Positions 28,336 to 36,768 of a stretch of 64,000 nt of DNA are shown here, piece by piece. The position numbers and the translations under genes are program-made. The stretch is taken from positions 23,809-87,808 of the forward strand of contig CAMBQQ010000001.1 of the NCBI GenBank assembly GCA_945870035.1. Direction: 5' to 3'. This DNA is from Rhizobium sp. Q54. Lineage in GTDB: Bacteria; Pseudomonadota; Alphaproteobacteria; Rhizobiales; Xanthobacteraceae. A model generated the notes under the pieces. It saw nothing but the letters and a program-made list of their open reading frames with translations, searched no databases and was not told where the DNA came from. How positions within the stretch are numbered: position 1 is the first letter of the stretch; the number at the start of each line of letters is the position of its first letter.

Positions 28336-28364
28336 AAGGCCCGCAAGTTTGCGGGCCTTTTTTT
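28336..28364 (+). terminator. intrinsic terminator after leuC
   Basis: Perfect 9-bp stem AAGGCCCGC (28336-28344) / GCGGGCCTT (28351-28359), loop AAGTTT, followed by a run of seven T to 28364. Only 16 nt separate it from the next start codon. Confidence 0.93.
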
Positions 28365-28380
28365 GTTATCCTCCGAGCCG

Positions 28381-29538
28381 ATGAAAAAGCCCGCCGCACC
28401 TATCAATGTCTCCAACACCGCCGCCCGCCGCATCTGGCTGCGGGCGCAGCGGCTGGACCGGCGTGTGCCGTTCGGCGAAGGCCCCGCCGCGGTCGCCAAA
28501 GCCGTTGCGCATCTCGGCTACGTGCAGATCGACACCATCAATGTCATCGAGCGCAGCCATCACCACATTCTGTTCTCGCGCATGCCCGCCTATCGCCGCG
28601 ACGATTTGCGAACGGCGCAGAGCATCGACAAAACCGTGTTCGAATACTGGACGCATGCGCTGGCTTATGTGCCGACGCACGACATTGGCTTCTTCGTCTC
28701 GGACATGAAGCATTACCGGCGCGAACCCGGCGGCTGGTTCGGCTCCGTGAAACCGGAAGACACCCGCAAGGTGATGCGGCTGGCGCGGAAAGGCCCGCTG
28801 TCGATCCGCGATATCGACGACGACGAGCTGCGCGAGAAGGACCACGAATGGGCCAGCCGCAAGCCATCGAAGCGGGCGTTGCAGCTCGGCTTCTATCAAG
28901 GTCATCTCGCGGTGTCGGCACGCACCGGCATGCTCAAGACCTATGATCTGCTGCTGCGGCACTTCGGCTGGGACAGGCTGCCGAAGGCGGCGACGGCATC
29001 CGAGACGACGGTCTACTTGCTTGATCGCGCTTTGCGCTCACAGGGCATCGTCAGCCTCGATTCAATTTGCCATCTCTATGCGTCGGCGAAACCTGCGGTG
29101 CGCAAGGTGATCGACGCGCGCATGCGGCGCGGCGAGCTTGTCGCGGTGGCGCTCGAGGGCACCGGCAAGCAGGAGCATTGGGCGGCGCCCGCGACTCTTG
29201 ACGACACCGGCGAAGGCGAACGCGGGCTGGTGCACATCCTGTCGCCGTTCGATCCGCTCATCATCCAGCGCAAACGAACCAATGTGTTCTTCGGCTACGA
29301 TCACCGCTTCGAAGCCTATGTGCCGAAGGAAAAACGCAAGCTCGGCTACTTCGCGCTGCCGGTGCTGGTGGACGACACGATCGTCGCCGCGCTCGACCTC
29401 AAGACCGACCGCCAGCGGCGCAAGGTGCTGATCCAGAAATGGACATGGCTCGGCCCCAGGACCGCGCCGCGCAAGGAACTGAAGCGGCGGATCGAGGAAG
29501 AGCTCGGGCGGTTTGAGAGGTTTCAGCTCGGGGATTAA
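28381..29538 (+). CDS. YcaQ/AlkZ-type winged-helix DNA glycosylase
   Basis: HTH_42 family protein of 385 residues, related to AlkZ and E. coli YcaQ, which unhook interstrand DNA crosslinks and remove bulky alkylated bases. The catalytic QxD motif is Q49-I50-D51 in GYVQIDTINVIERSHH, followed by SRMPAYRRDDL. Three tandem winged helices are expected across the protein. The frame extends upstream through the leuC terminator; the ATG at 28381 is the first plausible start. It lies in the segment separating leuC from leuD. Confidence 0.87.
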   Translation: MKKPAAPINVSNTAARRIWLRAQRLDRRVPFGEGPAAVAKAVAHLGYVQIDTINVIERSHHHILFSRMPAYRRDDLRTAQSIDKTVFEYWTHALAYVPTHDIGFFVSDMKHYRREPGGWFGSVKPEDTRKVMRLARKGPLSIRDIDDDELREKDHEWASRKPSKRALQLGFYQGHLAVSARTGMLKTYDLLLRHFGWDRLPKAATASETTVYLLDRALRSQGIVSLDSICHLYASAKPAVRKVIDARMRRGELVAVALEGTGKQEHWAAPATLDDTGEGERGLVHILSPFDPLIIQRKRTNVFFGYDHRFEAYVPKEKRKLGYFALPVLVDDTIVAALDLKTDRQRRKVLIQKWTWLGPRTAPRKELKRRIEEELGRFERFQLGD

Positions 29539-29542
29539 GGGG

Positions 29543-29806
29543 TTATTCCCACCAGCAGGTCGTCTGCGGCACGATCACGGTGCCGCTGACACGATATTCC
29601 TGCACCAGCCGCGCGCGGCATTCGCGCCGCGCGTCGGGGCTCAAGCGATAACGGCGCGGCTGGATGACGACGCGCGGCCGCGTCCTCGTCGTTGCATCTT
29701 CGGAGGAACGGACGCCGGACTGGGCTTGCGCCGGCGCGGCCACCGTCAGCATTGAGAACACGGCGACCGCGGAAAGGGAAATCGCGCCGAGAACCTTGCG
29801 CGTCAT
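29543..29806 (-). CDS. small exported protein, unknown
   Basis: Protein of 87 residues with a clear signal peptide (MTRKVLGAISLSAVAVFSML, cleaved near PAQAQ). The mature part is short and basic, contains RPRVVIQPRRYRLSPDARRECRARL, and ends VIVPQTTCWWE with a Trp pair. Two Cys could form a disulfide. I recognise no family. Its start lies one base after the stop of another small exported gene, so the two are cotranscribed. The long upstream reading frame is rejected because the ATG at 29806 gives a proper signal peptide. Confidence 0.65.
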   Translation of the reverse strand: MTRKVLGAISLSAVAVFSMLTVAAPAQAQSGVRSSEDATTRTRPRVVIQPRRYRLSPDARRECRARLVQEYRVSGTVIVPQTTCWWE

Positions 29807-29807
29807 A

Positions 29808-30023
29808 TCAACGCCACTGCGACGCCAAGCGGCGATGGCTCGACTGGCTGGTGGTGCGCTGCTGGCGCGGCGCGGACGCCTGCGCGTAATGGCTGCGATA
29901 GTTCGAACTGGAATAGGACACCTTGCTGCGCGGCTCGTTGCAGCCGAAAAATTCGGCCGACGCCGGCGCAACGCCAGCGATCAGCACCGCCGCGACCGCC
30001 AAAAGTCCAAGTACCTTCGCCAT
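29808..30023 (-). CDS. small exported protein, unknown (first of a pair)
   Basis: Protein of 71 residues: signal peptide MAKVLGLLAVAAVLIAGVAPASAE, then EFFGCNEPRSKVSYSSSNY and a Ser/Arg/His-rich tail (SQSSHRRLASQWR). One Cys remains after export. No family recognised. It is followed by a second small exported gene one base downstream. The promoter region upstream holds the 49-bp palindromic repeat at 30043-30091, so transcription must start very close to the gene or within the repeat. Confidence 0.6.
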   Translation of the reverse strand: MAKVLGLLAVAAVLIAGVAPASAEFFGCNEPRSKVSYSSSNYRSHYAQASAPRQQRTTSQSSHRRLASQWR

Positions 30024-30042
30024 AGCCGGCCCCAATTTGCTC

Positions 30043-30091
30043 GCGCATGATCTAATCCGAAAACCGGTGCCCACTTTTCGGGATCATGCGC
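30043..30091. repeat. 49-bp palindromic repeat, GCGCATGATC family, copy 2
   Basis: Ends GCGCATGATC (30043-30052) and GATCATGCGC (30082-30091) are perfect 10-bp inverted repeats; inner arms CCGAAAA / TTTTCGG flank ACCGGTGCCCAC. Same length and ends as the copy at 14029-14077; the core also resembles the element at 63809-63852. Confidence 0.9.
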
Positions 30092-30173
30092 CGCCTTAAA
30101 GGTTAACGGTCGCCCATTTCGATTGTTCCGTCAACCGCTTGGTTGCCGGCGCAACCTCGCCTACAACCGGCAA

Positions 30174-30602
30174 ATGAGCGATTTTGGCGACGATCCGCTA
30201 GCCTGGCGCGGGGTTCCCGCCCCGTCTTTGGCCGATATCGAGGCTTTGGCGGCCGAGGCTTACGCGCGGCTGCCGGAACGCTTCCGCGGCCTGTGCGAAG
30301 GCCTGGTCATCAAGGTCGATGACTTCCCGTCCGAGGAAGTGCTGGAGACCATGCAGGCCGAGACCGAATTCGATCTCCTCGGCCTGTTTCAAGGGGTTGG
30401 CCTTCCGTTCCAGCCGTCGAGCGGACAGACGGGCCAGATGCCGAACATGATCTGGCTCTACCGCCGCCCGATCCTGGACTATTGGGCCGAGCACGAGGAA
30501 GCGCTGGGGACCATCGTCACCCATGTCCTCGTGCACGAGATCGGCCACCATTTCGGGCTGTCGGACGACGACATCGAGGCCATCGAAGCGGCCGCGGACT
30601 AA
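30174..30602 (+). CDS. minimal zincin metallopeptidase-like protein
   Basis: Protein of 142 residues of the zincin_1 (DUF1025-type) family: small cytoplasmic zinc-dependent peptidase-like proteins. The zinc motif is H121-E122-x-x-H125 in VLVHEIGHHFGLSDDDIE, with D131 as likely third ligand. Residues 20-60 form the conserved N-terminal part. The start is ATG at 30174 (MSDFGDDPLAWRG); a longer frame begins at 30123. Its stop abuts the omptin stop on the opposite strand with no gap. Substrate unknown. Confidence 0.85.
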   Translation: MSDFGDDPLAWRGVPAPSLADIEALAAEAYARLPERFRGLCEGLVIKVDDFPSEEVLETMQAETEFDLLGLFQGVGLPFQPSSGQTGQMPNMIWLYRRPILDYWAEHEEALGTIVTHVLVHEIGHHFGLSDDDIEAIEAAAD

Positions 30603-31589
30603 CTACAGCTTGCCCTTGACACCGAGCGACACGACCATCGTGTAGTTCGACATGCCGGCGGCGTCACCCGTTGTGCGGGTGGTCGTGCCGGTCGAATAGT
30701 CGGTCGCCACGCTCGGGCCTTTCGCCTCGAAATACTGCTGGTATTCGTAGCGCCCAAACAGCGTGATGCGATCGTTCAGCGCATAGTTCAGCGCCGCGTC
30801 GACGCCGACCATCTTCACCTTGGAAAACTCGTCGGTGAACAGAGTGGTGCGCAAAACGTGGTCGTCGCGGTCGCTGCCCTGGCCCCAGAGGCTGCCGATC
30901 ACCGAGCCGTCGAACGACCAGCGCCCGAAGCCCAGCGTGGTGCCGAGACCCAGATAGGGCGTGTACATCCATTGCTCGTATTTGATGACCGTCTGTCCCG
31001 GCGCGAAGTTGCCGACATCGTTGCGGAAGCCGCCGCCGCTCGAATAGGTGAAGCTGCCGCCCTTCGCTGTCCAGGCGACGTTGAAGCGCCTGAAGCCGGC
31101 AATTGCTTCCAGGCCGCCCCGGTCGGCAATCCGCATCGATGGCAGCGACAAAAAGCGCACGGCCACCCGCGCGTCGATCATCGAGGCATGGTCGAGCGTG
31201 GTGTCGTCGTGGTGCGAATGGTCGGTCCAGTCCTGGGTCGGCGTCCCCAGCCAGTCGAAGTCGTCGATCGTGTTGACGGAGGTGGCCGGCATCCAGCCGC
31301 TGAGCTTGAAGGTCATCCACGGCCGCGGATTGAAGGCAATCGCGCCGCCGATCACGCCGGCCTTGTTGATCTTCCGGTACAGCTTGCTGACGGTTTGGCC
31401 TGTCGCTGGATTGAGGACCAGTTCGGTCGATTCGCCCGACAGATAGCCGCCATAGACCTCGACCGAAAAGGCATCCCCGAAAGCCTGGATGCCCGAATTT
31501 TTCCTGGAAACAGACTGGGCTTCCGCCCCGCTAATACTGAAAAGTATCGATACGCACGCGACCGCACAAATTTGTGCCCGCGGTGTCAT
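30603..31589 (-). CDS. omptin family outer-membrane protease
   Basis: Ten-stranded beta-barrel aspartic/His protease of the outer membrane (OmpT/Pla/PgtE type), 328 residues with signal peptide 1-24. The omptin signature is clear: NTIDDFDWLGTPTQDWTDHSHH at 106-127 gives D110 and D112, and SDRDDHVLRTTLF gives D242 and H244, matching the OmpT tetrad D83/D85/D210/H212. The last residue is preceded by LGVKGKL with alternating hydrophobics typical of a barrel end. Omptins are mostly gammaproteobacterial; a Rhizobiales copy is less common. It sits between leuC and leuD. Confidence 0.9.
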   Translation of the reverse strand: MTPRAQICAVACVSILFSISGAEAQSVSRKNSGIQAFGDAFSVEVYGGYLSGESTELVLNPATGQTVSKLYRKINKAGVIGGAIAFNPRPWMTFKLSGWMPATSVNTIDDFDWLGTPTQDWTDHSHHDDTTLDHASMIDARVAVRFLSLPSMRIADRGGLEAIAGFRRFNVAWTAKGGSFTYSSGGGFRNDVGNFAPGQTVIKYEQWMYTPYLGLGTTLGFGRWSFDGSVIGSLWGQGSDRDDHVLRTTLFTDEFSKVKMVGVDAALNYALNDRITLFGRYEYQQYFEAKGPSVATDYSTGTTTRTTGDAAGMSNYTMVVSLGVKGKL

Positions 31590-31734
31590 TCCTGCCTCGC
31601 CTGATGTTGGAGCCCCCGAATCAACCCAAAGGAGCTTCGTGCCGCGACCTTTAAGACTTTATTACCCATAAAATCCGACGATCGGCGGCGGCCCGGCCCT
31701 CCGTCCCGGCATGCCCGGGCGGCGTCCGGCGCGG

Positions 31735-31763
31735 TTGACCGGCTTCCCGGAGGCCTTAAAAGG
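31735..31763 (+). promoter_or_regulatory. candidate promoter of leuD
   Basis: TTGACC at 31735-31740 followed after 16 bp by TAAAAG (31757-31762). It would give a leader of about 55-60 nt before the leuD ATG at 31826. The 236-bp gap also contains the omptin upstream region with an AT-rich stretch near 31660. Confidence 0.45.
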
Positions 31764-31825
31764 GGTGGAAATACAGCCGCCGAACGCAGCGCTTTGGCAC
31801 TTTGGCGATCCGGGAGCACGAGACC

Positions 31826-32431
31826 ATGGAAAAATTCGATCATCTGGAAGGCGTCGCCGCCCCGTTGCGGATCATCAATGTCGACACCGACATGATCATC
31901 CCCAAGCAGTACCTCAAGACGATCAAGCGCACCGGCTTAGGCAAGGGCCTGTTCTCCGAGCAGCGCTACCTGGACGACGGCGCGGAAAACCCGGATTTCG
32001 TGCTCAACAAGCCGGCCTATCGCAAATCGAAAATTCTGGTTGCCGGCGACAATTTCGGCTGCGGCTCGTCGCGCGAACACGCGCCGTGGGCGCTGATGGA
32101 TTTCGGCATCCGCTGCGTGATCTCGACCTCGTTCGGCGACATTTTCTACAACAACTGCTTCAAGAACGGCGTGCTGCCGATCCGCGTGTCCCCGGAGGAC
32201 CTTGAGAAGCTGTTCGACGATGCCGAGCGCGGCGCCAATTCGACGCTGTCGATCGATCTGGAGAAACAGGAAATTCGCGGGCCGGACGGCGGCGTCGTCA
32301 AGTTCGAGATCGACGCGCACCGCAAGCATTGCATGCTCAACGGCCTGGACGATATCGGCCTGACCAAGCAGAAGGCCGACAAGATCGTCAGCTACGAGGC
32401 GAAAGCGCAGGCGGCGCGGCCCTGGGCTTAG
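31826..32431 (+). CDS. leuD: 3-isopropylmalate dehydratase small subunit LeuD
   Basis: Swivel-domain partner of LeuC, 201 residues. The conserved segments [39 protein letters not shown] and [17 protein letters not shown] are intact. The ATG at 31826 has GGGAG 10 nt upstream; an in-frame ATG at 31802 would add eight residues. It has its own promoter region and a strong hairpin terminator, so expression is separate from leuC, 3.5 kb upstream. Confidence 0.97.
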   Translation: MEKFDHLEGVAAPLRIINVDTDMIIPKQYLKTIKRTGLGKGLFSEQRYLDDGAENPDFVLNKPAYRKSKILVAGDNFGCGSSREHAPWALMDFGIRCVISTSFGDIFYNNCFKNGVLPIRVSPEDLEKLFDDAERGANSTLSIDLEKQEIRGPDGGVVKFEIDAHRKHCMLNGLDDIGLTKQKADKIVSYEAKAQAARPWA

Positions 32432-32457
32432 TTCGGCTTCTACCGACGGAAATAGAA

Positions 32458-32492
32458 AACGGCCGCAACTGGCAAAACCGGTTGCGGCCGTT
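32458..32492. terminator. bidirectional hairpin between leuD and mcp
   Basis: AACGGCCGCAAC (32458-32469) pairs with GTTGCGGCCGTT (32481-32492); three more pairs and a CAAAA loop close it. T-rich runs lie on both sides, so it can end the convergent leuD and mcp transcripts. Confidence 0.8.
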
Positions 32493-32512
32493 CTTGTTTC
32501 CGGGCCGGAAGG

Positions 32513-34594
32513 TTAGAACTCTTTCCAGTCGGCTTCGCTGCTGACGGCGCTGGCAAGGTCAGCCTGCATCTTCTTGACCGGCCCGCCGCTATTGCCGCCG
32601 GCGGTCTGCTTCATTTGAACGACAGGACGCTGTTTTGCAGCAGCCGGCCCGCGTGACGGCGCGGCATAGACCTTCGGTTTTTCCGCCTTTTCGAAGACGC
32701 GCTGTGTCTCCTGGCTTTCATGGCCGATCTGGAAGAAGGCGACCTGCTCGTCCATCGCCTTGGCCTGATGTTCGAGCGTCTTGGCGGTGGCGGCGTTTTC
32801 CTCGACCAGCGCGGAGTTCTGCTGGGTGACTTCGTCCATCTGCGTCAGCGCCTTGTTGATCTGCTCGATGCCAGTGGCCTGTTCGATCGAGGCATTGGCA
32901 ATGTCGGAGACGATGGCCGCGACGCCCTTGATCGCTTCGACAATCTCGGTGAGCGATTGGCCGGCGCGGCTGACCAGTTCGACGCCATCCTTGACCTGAC
33001 CGTTCGAATTGGTGATCAGATCCTTGATGTCCTTGGCCGCCTGCGACGAGCGCTGGGCCAGGCTACGAACTTCCGAGGCGACGACTGCGAAGCCACGGCC
33101 GGCTTCACCGGCGCGCGCCGCTTCGACCGCCGCGTTGAGCGCCAGCAGGTTGGTCTGGCGGGCGATTTCGTCGATGACGCCGATGATGTCGGAGATCTTG
33201 CGCGACGAGTCTTCGATCTTCGCCATGGCTTCGACCGCCTTGGCGACCACCTGGCCGCCGCGATCCGCGACGTCGCGGGTGGCGGTTGCCGACTGGCTGG
33301 CCTGCTGGGCGTTCTCGGCGTTCTTCTTCACCGTCGCGGACAACTCTTCCATCGCCGCCGAGGTTTCTTCCAGGCTGGCGGCCTGTTCCTCGGTGCGCTG
33401 CGACAGATCGGTGGTCGAGGTCGAGATTTCCGCCGAGGCGTTGGTCACTTCGCGGCCCGAGGCCTTGATCTCGCCGATCGTCTGACTGACCTTTTCGGAC
33501 ATCTGGGCGACCGCGGCGGCAATGAGCCCCACCTCGTCCTTGCGGCCGAGGCCCGGCACTTCAATCGAGAAGTTGCCGCTGGCAATCGTTTCCAACGGCG
33601 CGACAAGCGCCGTGATCGGCTTGGCGATGCCGCGGCCGATCAGCCAGGCGAGAACGGAGCCGATGACAAGTCCGCCGATCGCCATCATCAGGATAAGAAA
33701 CTCGACGCTGGCGATGAGGCTCTCAGCCGCATGCTCTTCTTCTGCCGCCAGTTTCGAGACGGCGGACTTGATGTCACCGGCCGCCGCCGCGATCTGTGCG
33801 CCAATCTTGCTCATATCGCCGTTGAGCAGCGATTCGATCTCATGCGCGTCGTGCGAGGCTTTGACATAGGCTTCGGCATATTTTTCTGTCAGCACTTTGA
33901 GTTCGTCATAATACTTGCGGGCATCGCTGCCTTTGGTTGCGCCATCGAGCCCGGTCATGACCTGCTTCAGGTTGGCTATTGCCTTGGTGGCAGCCTCGGC
34001 GGCTACGTTGTCGTGACGTGCCAGCACTTTCTCGACGTTGAGTCGCGCCTGCATTGCGACAACCGCGCCTTCGCCCGCAAGCACGGCGGCGTTGCTGTTA
34101 CCGGCCTTGGCGGATAGCGCTTGGATCTCCTGGAAATCGGCACGCAATTTCGAACCAACCGGGTCGATGACTTCTTTGATCAGTTTCGACTGGTCCTGCC
34201 GGTAAGCAGCCATCTTTTCGAAGGCTTGTTTCCACGCCGCGGCTTGCTTTCCGACCTCCGCCATCTTCTGCTTGCGCTCGGGATTGACGATTGCCGTCTC
34301 GGCGGTCTGGATCGATTCCGCCAGCGTGGTCAATCCTTTTCGCGCCCCGTCAAGAAAGCTCTGCTCGCCGGCCAAACCATATTCGCGCGCCTGCCAGCGC
34401 ACGAACAGGAAGTTCTGGTCCACTGTGGCCGCGAGGCCGCTGTTCGACGTTTGGCGGGCGAAGGTACGGAAGCCGCCATCGACCTTTTCAAACGCGAGAT
34501 ACGCAACGCTCGATATCACCGCCATGATGGCGAGGATGCAAGCGAAGCCGATGGCTATCTTGGTAGCAATATTGCGGTCGTTGAAGATGCGCAT
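32513..34594 (-). CDS. methyl-accepting chemotaxis protein
   Basis: Transmembrane chemoreceptor of 693 residues. TM1 at about 13-33, a periplasmic sensor of about 260 mostly helical residues (34-296, size and composition like a helical bimodular domain), TM2 at 297-319, HAMP 320-373, then the signalling coiled coil with the conserved tip [22 protein letters not shown]. The C-terminus is DWKEF, a WxxF pentapeptide like the CheR/CheB tether of E. coli receptors. The ATG at 34594 is preferred over the upstream frame. Last gene of cheW - alpha-carbonic anhydrase - mcp. Ligand unknown. Confidence 0.93.
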   Translation of the reverse strand: MRIFNDRNIATKIAIGFACILAIMAVISSVAYLAFEKVDGGFRTFARQTSNSGLAATVDQNFLFVRWQAREYGLAGEQSFLDGARKGLTTLAESIQTAETAIVNPERKQKMAEVGKQAAAWKQAFEKMAAYRQDQSKLIKEVIDPVGSKLRADFQEIQALSAKAGNSNAAVLAGEGAVVAMQARLNVEKVLARHDNVAAEAATKAIANLKQVMTGLDGATKGSDARKYYDELKVLTEKYAEAYVKASHDAHEIESLLNGDMSKIGAQIAAAAGDIKSAVSKLAAEEEHAAESLIASVEFLILMMAIGGLVIGSVLAWLIGRGIAKPITALVAPLETIASGNFSIEVPGLGRKDEVGLIAAAVAQMSEKVSQTIGEIKASGREVTNASAEISTSTTDLSQRTEEQAASLEETSAAMEELSATVKKNAENAQQASQSATATRDVADRGGQVVAKAVEAMAKIEDSSRKISDIIGVIDEIARQTNLLALNAAVEAARAGEAGRGFAVVASEVRSLAQRSSQAAKDIKDLITNSNGQVKDGVELVSRAGQSLTEIVEAIKGVAAIVSDIANASIEQATGIEQINKALTQMDEVTQQNSALVEENAATAKTLEHQAKAMDEQVAFFQIGHESQETQRVFEKAEKPKVYAAPSRGPAAAKQRPVVQMKQTAGGNSGGPVKKMQADLASAVSSEADWKEF

Positions 34595-34646
34595 TGTTCC
34601 GTGCCCTGGGGTTGATTGTTTGGCGATGATCTGGAGAGTTTGAGGA

Positions 34647-35441
34647 TTAGTTCGATTCAATCAGGAAGCGGCGGTTGCGGCTTTGCACCGGCCGCGCATT
34701 GTTGGGGAACAGCTGGGCGAACTGCCTGATCTGATCCGATGAAGCCTCGATGGGCTCTCTGAACACCGTCCAGGTCAGACCTTCGGAACACGGCGGCGTC
34801 GTCAGCGAGCCCATGTAGCGGAAGTAGCTGTTCGACTTGGGAAGCAAGGCGGCAGTGTCGATTGATCCGCTGGCGCGCTTCTCCGGACCTTCAACCATCG
34901 GCATCGCATCGAAGATCGTCTGCAACGCAGCGTTCTTGGCGCCAGGCTTGACGAACACGCCGACCACGGCAAGGTCGCCGGCGGCTGACTTGTGCACGAA
35001 GTGGCACTCGAGATCGAATGGCTTGCCGGCCAGCAGATGCTCGCTCGGGTGATGGAAATGAAACTGCAACAGGTCATATTTGGCCGCGCCGATCATGCAC
35101 GATGAGCCGGCATCTGCATTGACCTGAATGGTGTGGCCGTTGTTGACGATGCGCAGCGCCAGCGGCTTGTAATCGAGCGCAACCGCGGCCGCCTCGCCTT
35201 TCATGGCGCTGGTAAGGTCGATCGGCGTCTGCTCCAGCCCGAGCTGACACACTTTAAAGTCCGGTTGCAGTTCGCCCCAATGTTCGGCGCCGGTTTTACC
35301 GGCGTAGCTCCAGTGCGGCGCTGCGTGTGCCCCGGGACCGGCCGCGTGCGTCGATTCGGAGGCTCCGACAACTCTTGCAGCCAGGCAGCAAGCACAGCCA
35401 AGAGTCGCGGTGCGGAGAAAATGACGTCGATTGAGAGTCAT
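34647..35441 (-). CDS. alpha-class carbonic anhydrase, Tat-exported
   Basis: Periplasmic zinc enzyme for CO2/bicarbonate interconversion, 264 residues. Zn ligands H128 and H130 in [10 protein letters not shown] and H147 in ECHFVHK; E145 and the [14 protein letters not shown] active-site wall are present. The N-terminus [12 protein letters not shown] is a twin-arginine signal, so it is exported folded. It lies between cheW (35 bp) and mcp (52 bp) on the same strand. This is the first of two unrelated carbonic anhydrases in the window, the other being beta-class at 40244. Confidence 0.92.
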   Translation of the reverse strand: MTLNRRHFLRTATLGCACCLAARVVGASESTHAAGPGAHAAPHWSYAGKTGAEHWGELQPDFKVCQLGLEQTPIDLTSAMKGEAAAVALDYKPLALRIVNNGHTIQVNADAGSSCMIGAAKYDLLQFHFHHPSEHLLAGKPFDLECHFVHKSAAGDLAVVGVFVKPGAKNAALQTIFDAMPMVEGPEKRASGSIDTAALLPKSNSYFRYMGSLTTPPCSEGLTWTVFREPIEASSDQIRQFAQLFPNNARPVQSRNRRFLIESN

Positions 35442-35476
35442 GGAATGTCTCGCTCTTGATGCGCAGGAGTGGAATC

Positions 35477-36037
35477 TCAGTGTTCGACAGCGCCATCGCC
35501 GGCCGACAGCAGATTCGGCAGATCGATCAGCGCGATCATTACGTTGTCATGGGTAACCAGGCCGGACAGGAAGTCCGTCTGCTCGCCATGACCGGTACGC
35601 GGCACTTTTTGGATTTGGGCGGCATCGACCGAGACGATGTCGAGGACGCGATCGCCGATCAGCCCGACCTGGCGGCCGCCGATCTGAACGATGATAACGA
35701 TATGGAGCGGCGTGGTTTCGGTCAGGCCTTGGCCGAAGCGGCAGCGCAGATCGACGATCGGCACAATGGAGCCGCGCAGATTAAGTACGCCACGGACATA
35801 TTCCGGTTGCTTGGGCAGATGGGTGACGTCCGACCAGCCTTTGATCTCGCGGACCGCCATGATGTCGACGCCATACTGGTCGTTGCCGATGGCGAAGCTG
35901 ATAAACTCGGTGCGCGAAACATGGGTTCGCCCGGAGGCGTCCGGCGCGCCCGCGATGCGGTCTGCGCCCTCGGCCATTTCTGAAAGGGGTGGCTGACCGG
36001 AAAGCTGGCTCGTCGCTTGAACGGCAATCTCGCTCAT
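35477..36037 (-). CDS. cheW: chemotaxis coupling protein CheW
   Basis: Adaptor of 186 residues linking chemoreceptors to the CheA kinase. The CheW SH3-like core is at about 45-180: SFAIGNDQYGVDIMAVREIKGW, RGVLNLRGSIVPIVDLRCRFG, and VLDIVSVDAAQIQKVP. The first 40 residues are a low-complexity linker. The ATG at 36037 has CGGAG 7 nt upstream. First gene of the cheW - carbonic anhydrase - mcp operon; no cheA, cheR or cheY is in the window, so these must act with a core system elsewhere. Confidence 0.93.
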   Translation of the reverse strand: MSEIAVQATSQLSGQPPLSEMAEGADRIAGAPDASGRTHVSRTEFISFAIGNDQYGVDIMAVREIKGWSDVTHLPKQPEYVRGVLNLRGSIVPIVDLRCRFGQGLTETTPLHIVIIVQIGGRQVGLIGDRVLDIVSVDAAQIQKVPRTGHGEQTDFLSGLVTHDNVMIALIDLPNLLSAGDGAVEH

Positions 36038-36238
36038 GGGTGGCTCCGTTGGCTGCACCCCCGCACCTGCGGGGGGTACAAACAGAGTGCATGCCGGCGC
36101 GAAATCGCCTTGGAATCAGCCTGCCGTCTGTTTACGGATACCCAAATACCCCGATGGAACTTAAGTCGGTCTCTAAATACCTAATAATCTAGATTAAGCT
36201 TTGCCGGTTTTTTAACCGCGTTCAGGCGATCGCAAAAT

Positions 36239-36508
36239 CTACAACTCGATCTTGTTGTAGATCGTAATATTCAGGCCGATTTTTTCGCTCGATAGCGCGA
36301 CCGCGGTGGTGATGGTTTCGTGGCCTTCGATGAGGCCAGAAGCAATTGCCGCGCGGACTGCCTTTTCGATCTCGGACTGCGCCGTGAAGCTCGCGGCTTT
36401 CAGGAAACGATCGACCGCCGCTTTCAAGGCTTTATCGCCCAGAACCGTCTTGCTGCCGGACTCCGCCTGTTTTCCCGCCGGGACTGCCTTTTTTCCAGAG
36501 ACTACCAT
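36239..36508 (-). CDS. DUF6494-like small protein
   Basis: Protein of 89 residues. The segment VDRFLKAASFTAQSEIEKAVRAAIASG and the C-terminus LNITIYNKIEL resemble DUF6494-type proteins of unknown function; the basic N-terminus (MVVSGKKAVPAGKQ) is extra. No signal or membrane segment. GAAATGTGAAAT precedes the ATG with no clear SD. The 180-bp space to cheW on the same strand contains an AT-rich stretch near 36165-36210 that could hold the cheW promoter. Confidence 0.6.
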   Translation of the reverse strand: MVVSGKKAVPAGKQAESGSKTVLGDKALKAAVDRFLKAASFTAQSEIEKAVRAAIASGLIEGHETITTAVALSSEKIGLNITIYNKIEL

Positions 36509-36693
36509 ATTTCACATTTCTGGTCTGCGACCACGCTATTCTTAAAACGCGGTGCGGCAAACAGCATAGTTAAATTGCGCCACCTAGTTAATAGCGGCCG
36601 GGCTTATCGCCGGAATCGGTCGGCGTTATCTAAACATATAAGTTTCACTTTGCCCCGCCGCCATCCGCACTATGATCGAAGCCGCATAGACCC

Positions 36694-36703
36694 GGGGGGG
36701 GGG
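36694..36703. repeat. poly-G tract of ten
   Basis: Ten consecutive G at 36694-36703, preceded by CCC, 66 bp upstream of the bactofilin start. The only homopolymer of this length in the window. Confidence 0.9.
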
Positions 36704-36768
36704 AAGTCACGCTCCGAATTGTGCCGCTGGGCTCGGACCGATCAACCATCGACGAACAGGAGTAGGCG

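Noticed and set aside
32720-34117. 465-codon reading frame antisense to the chemoreceptor gene
   Set aside because: Mirror of the coiled-coil coding region, with no recognisable domain.
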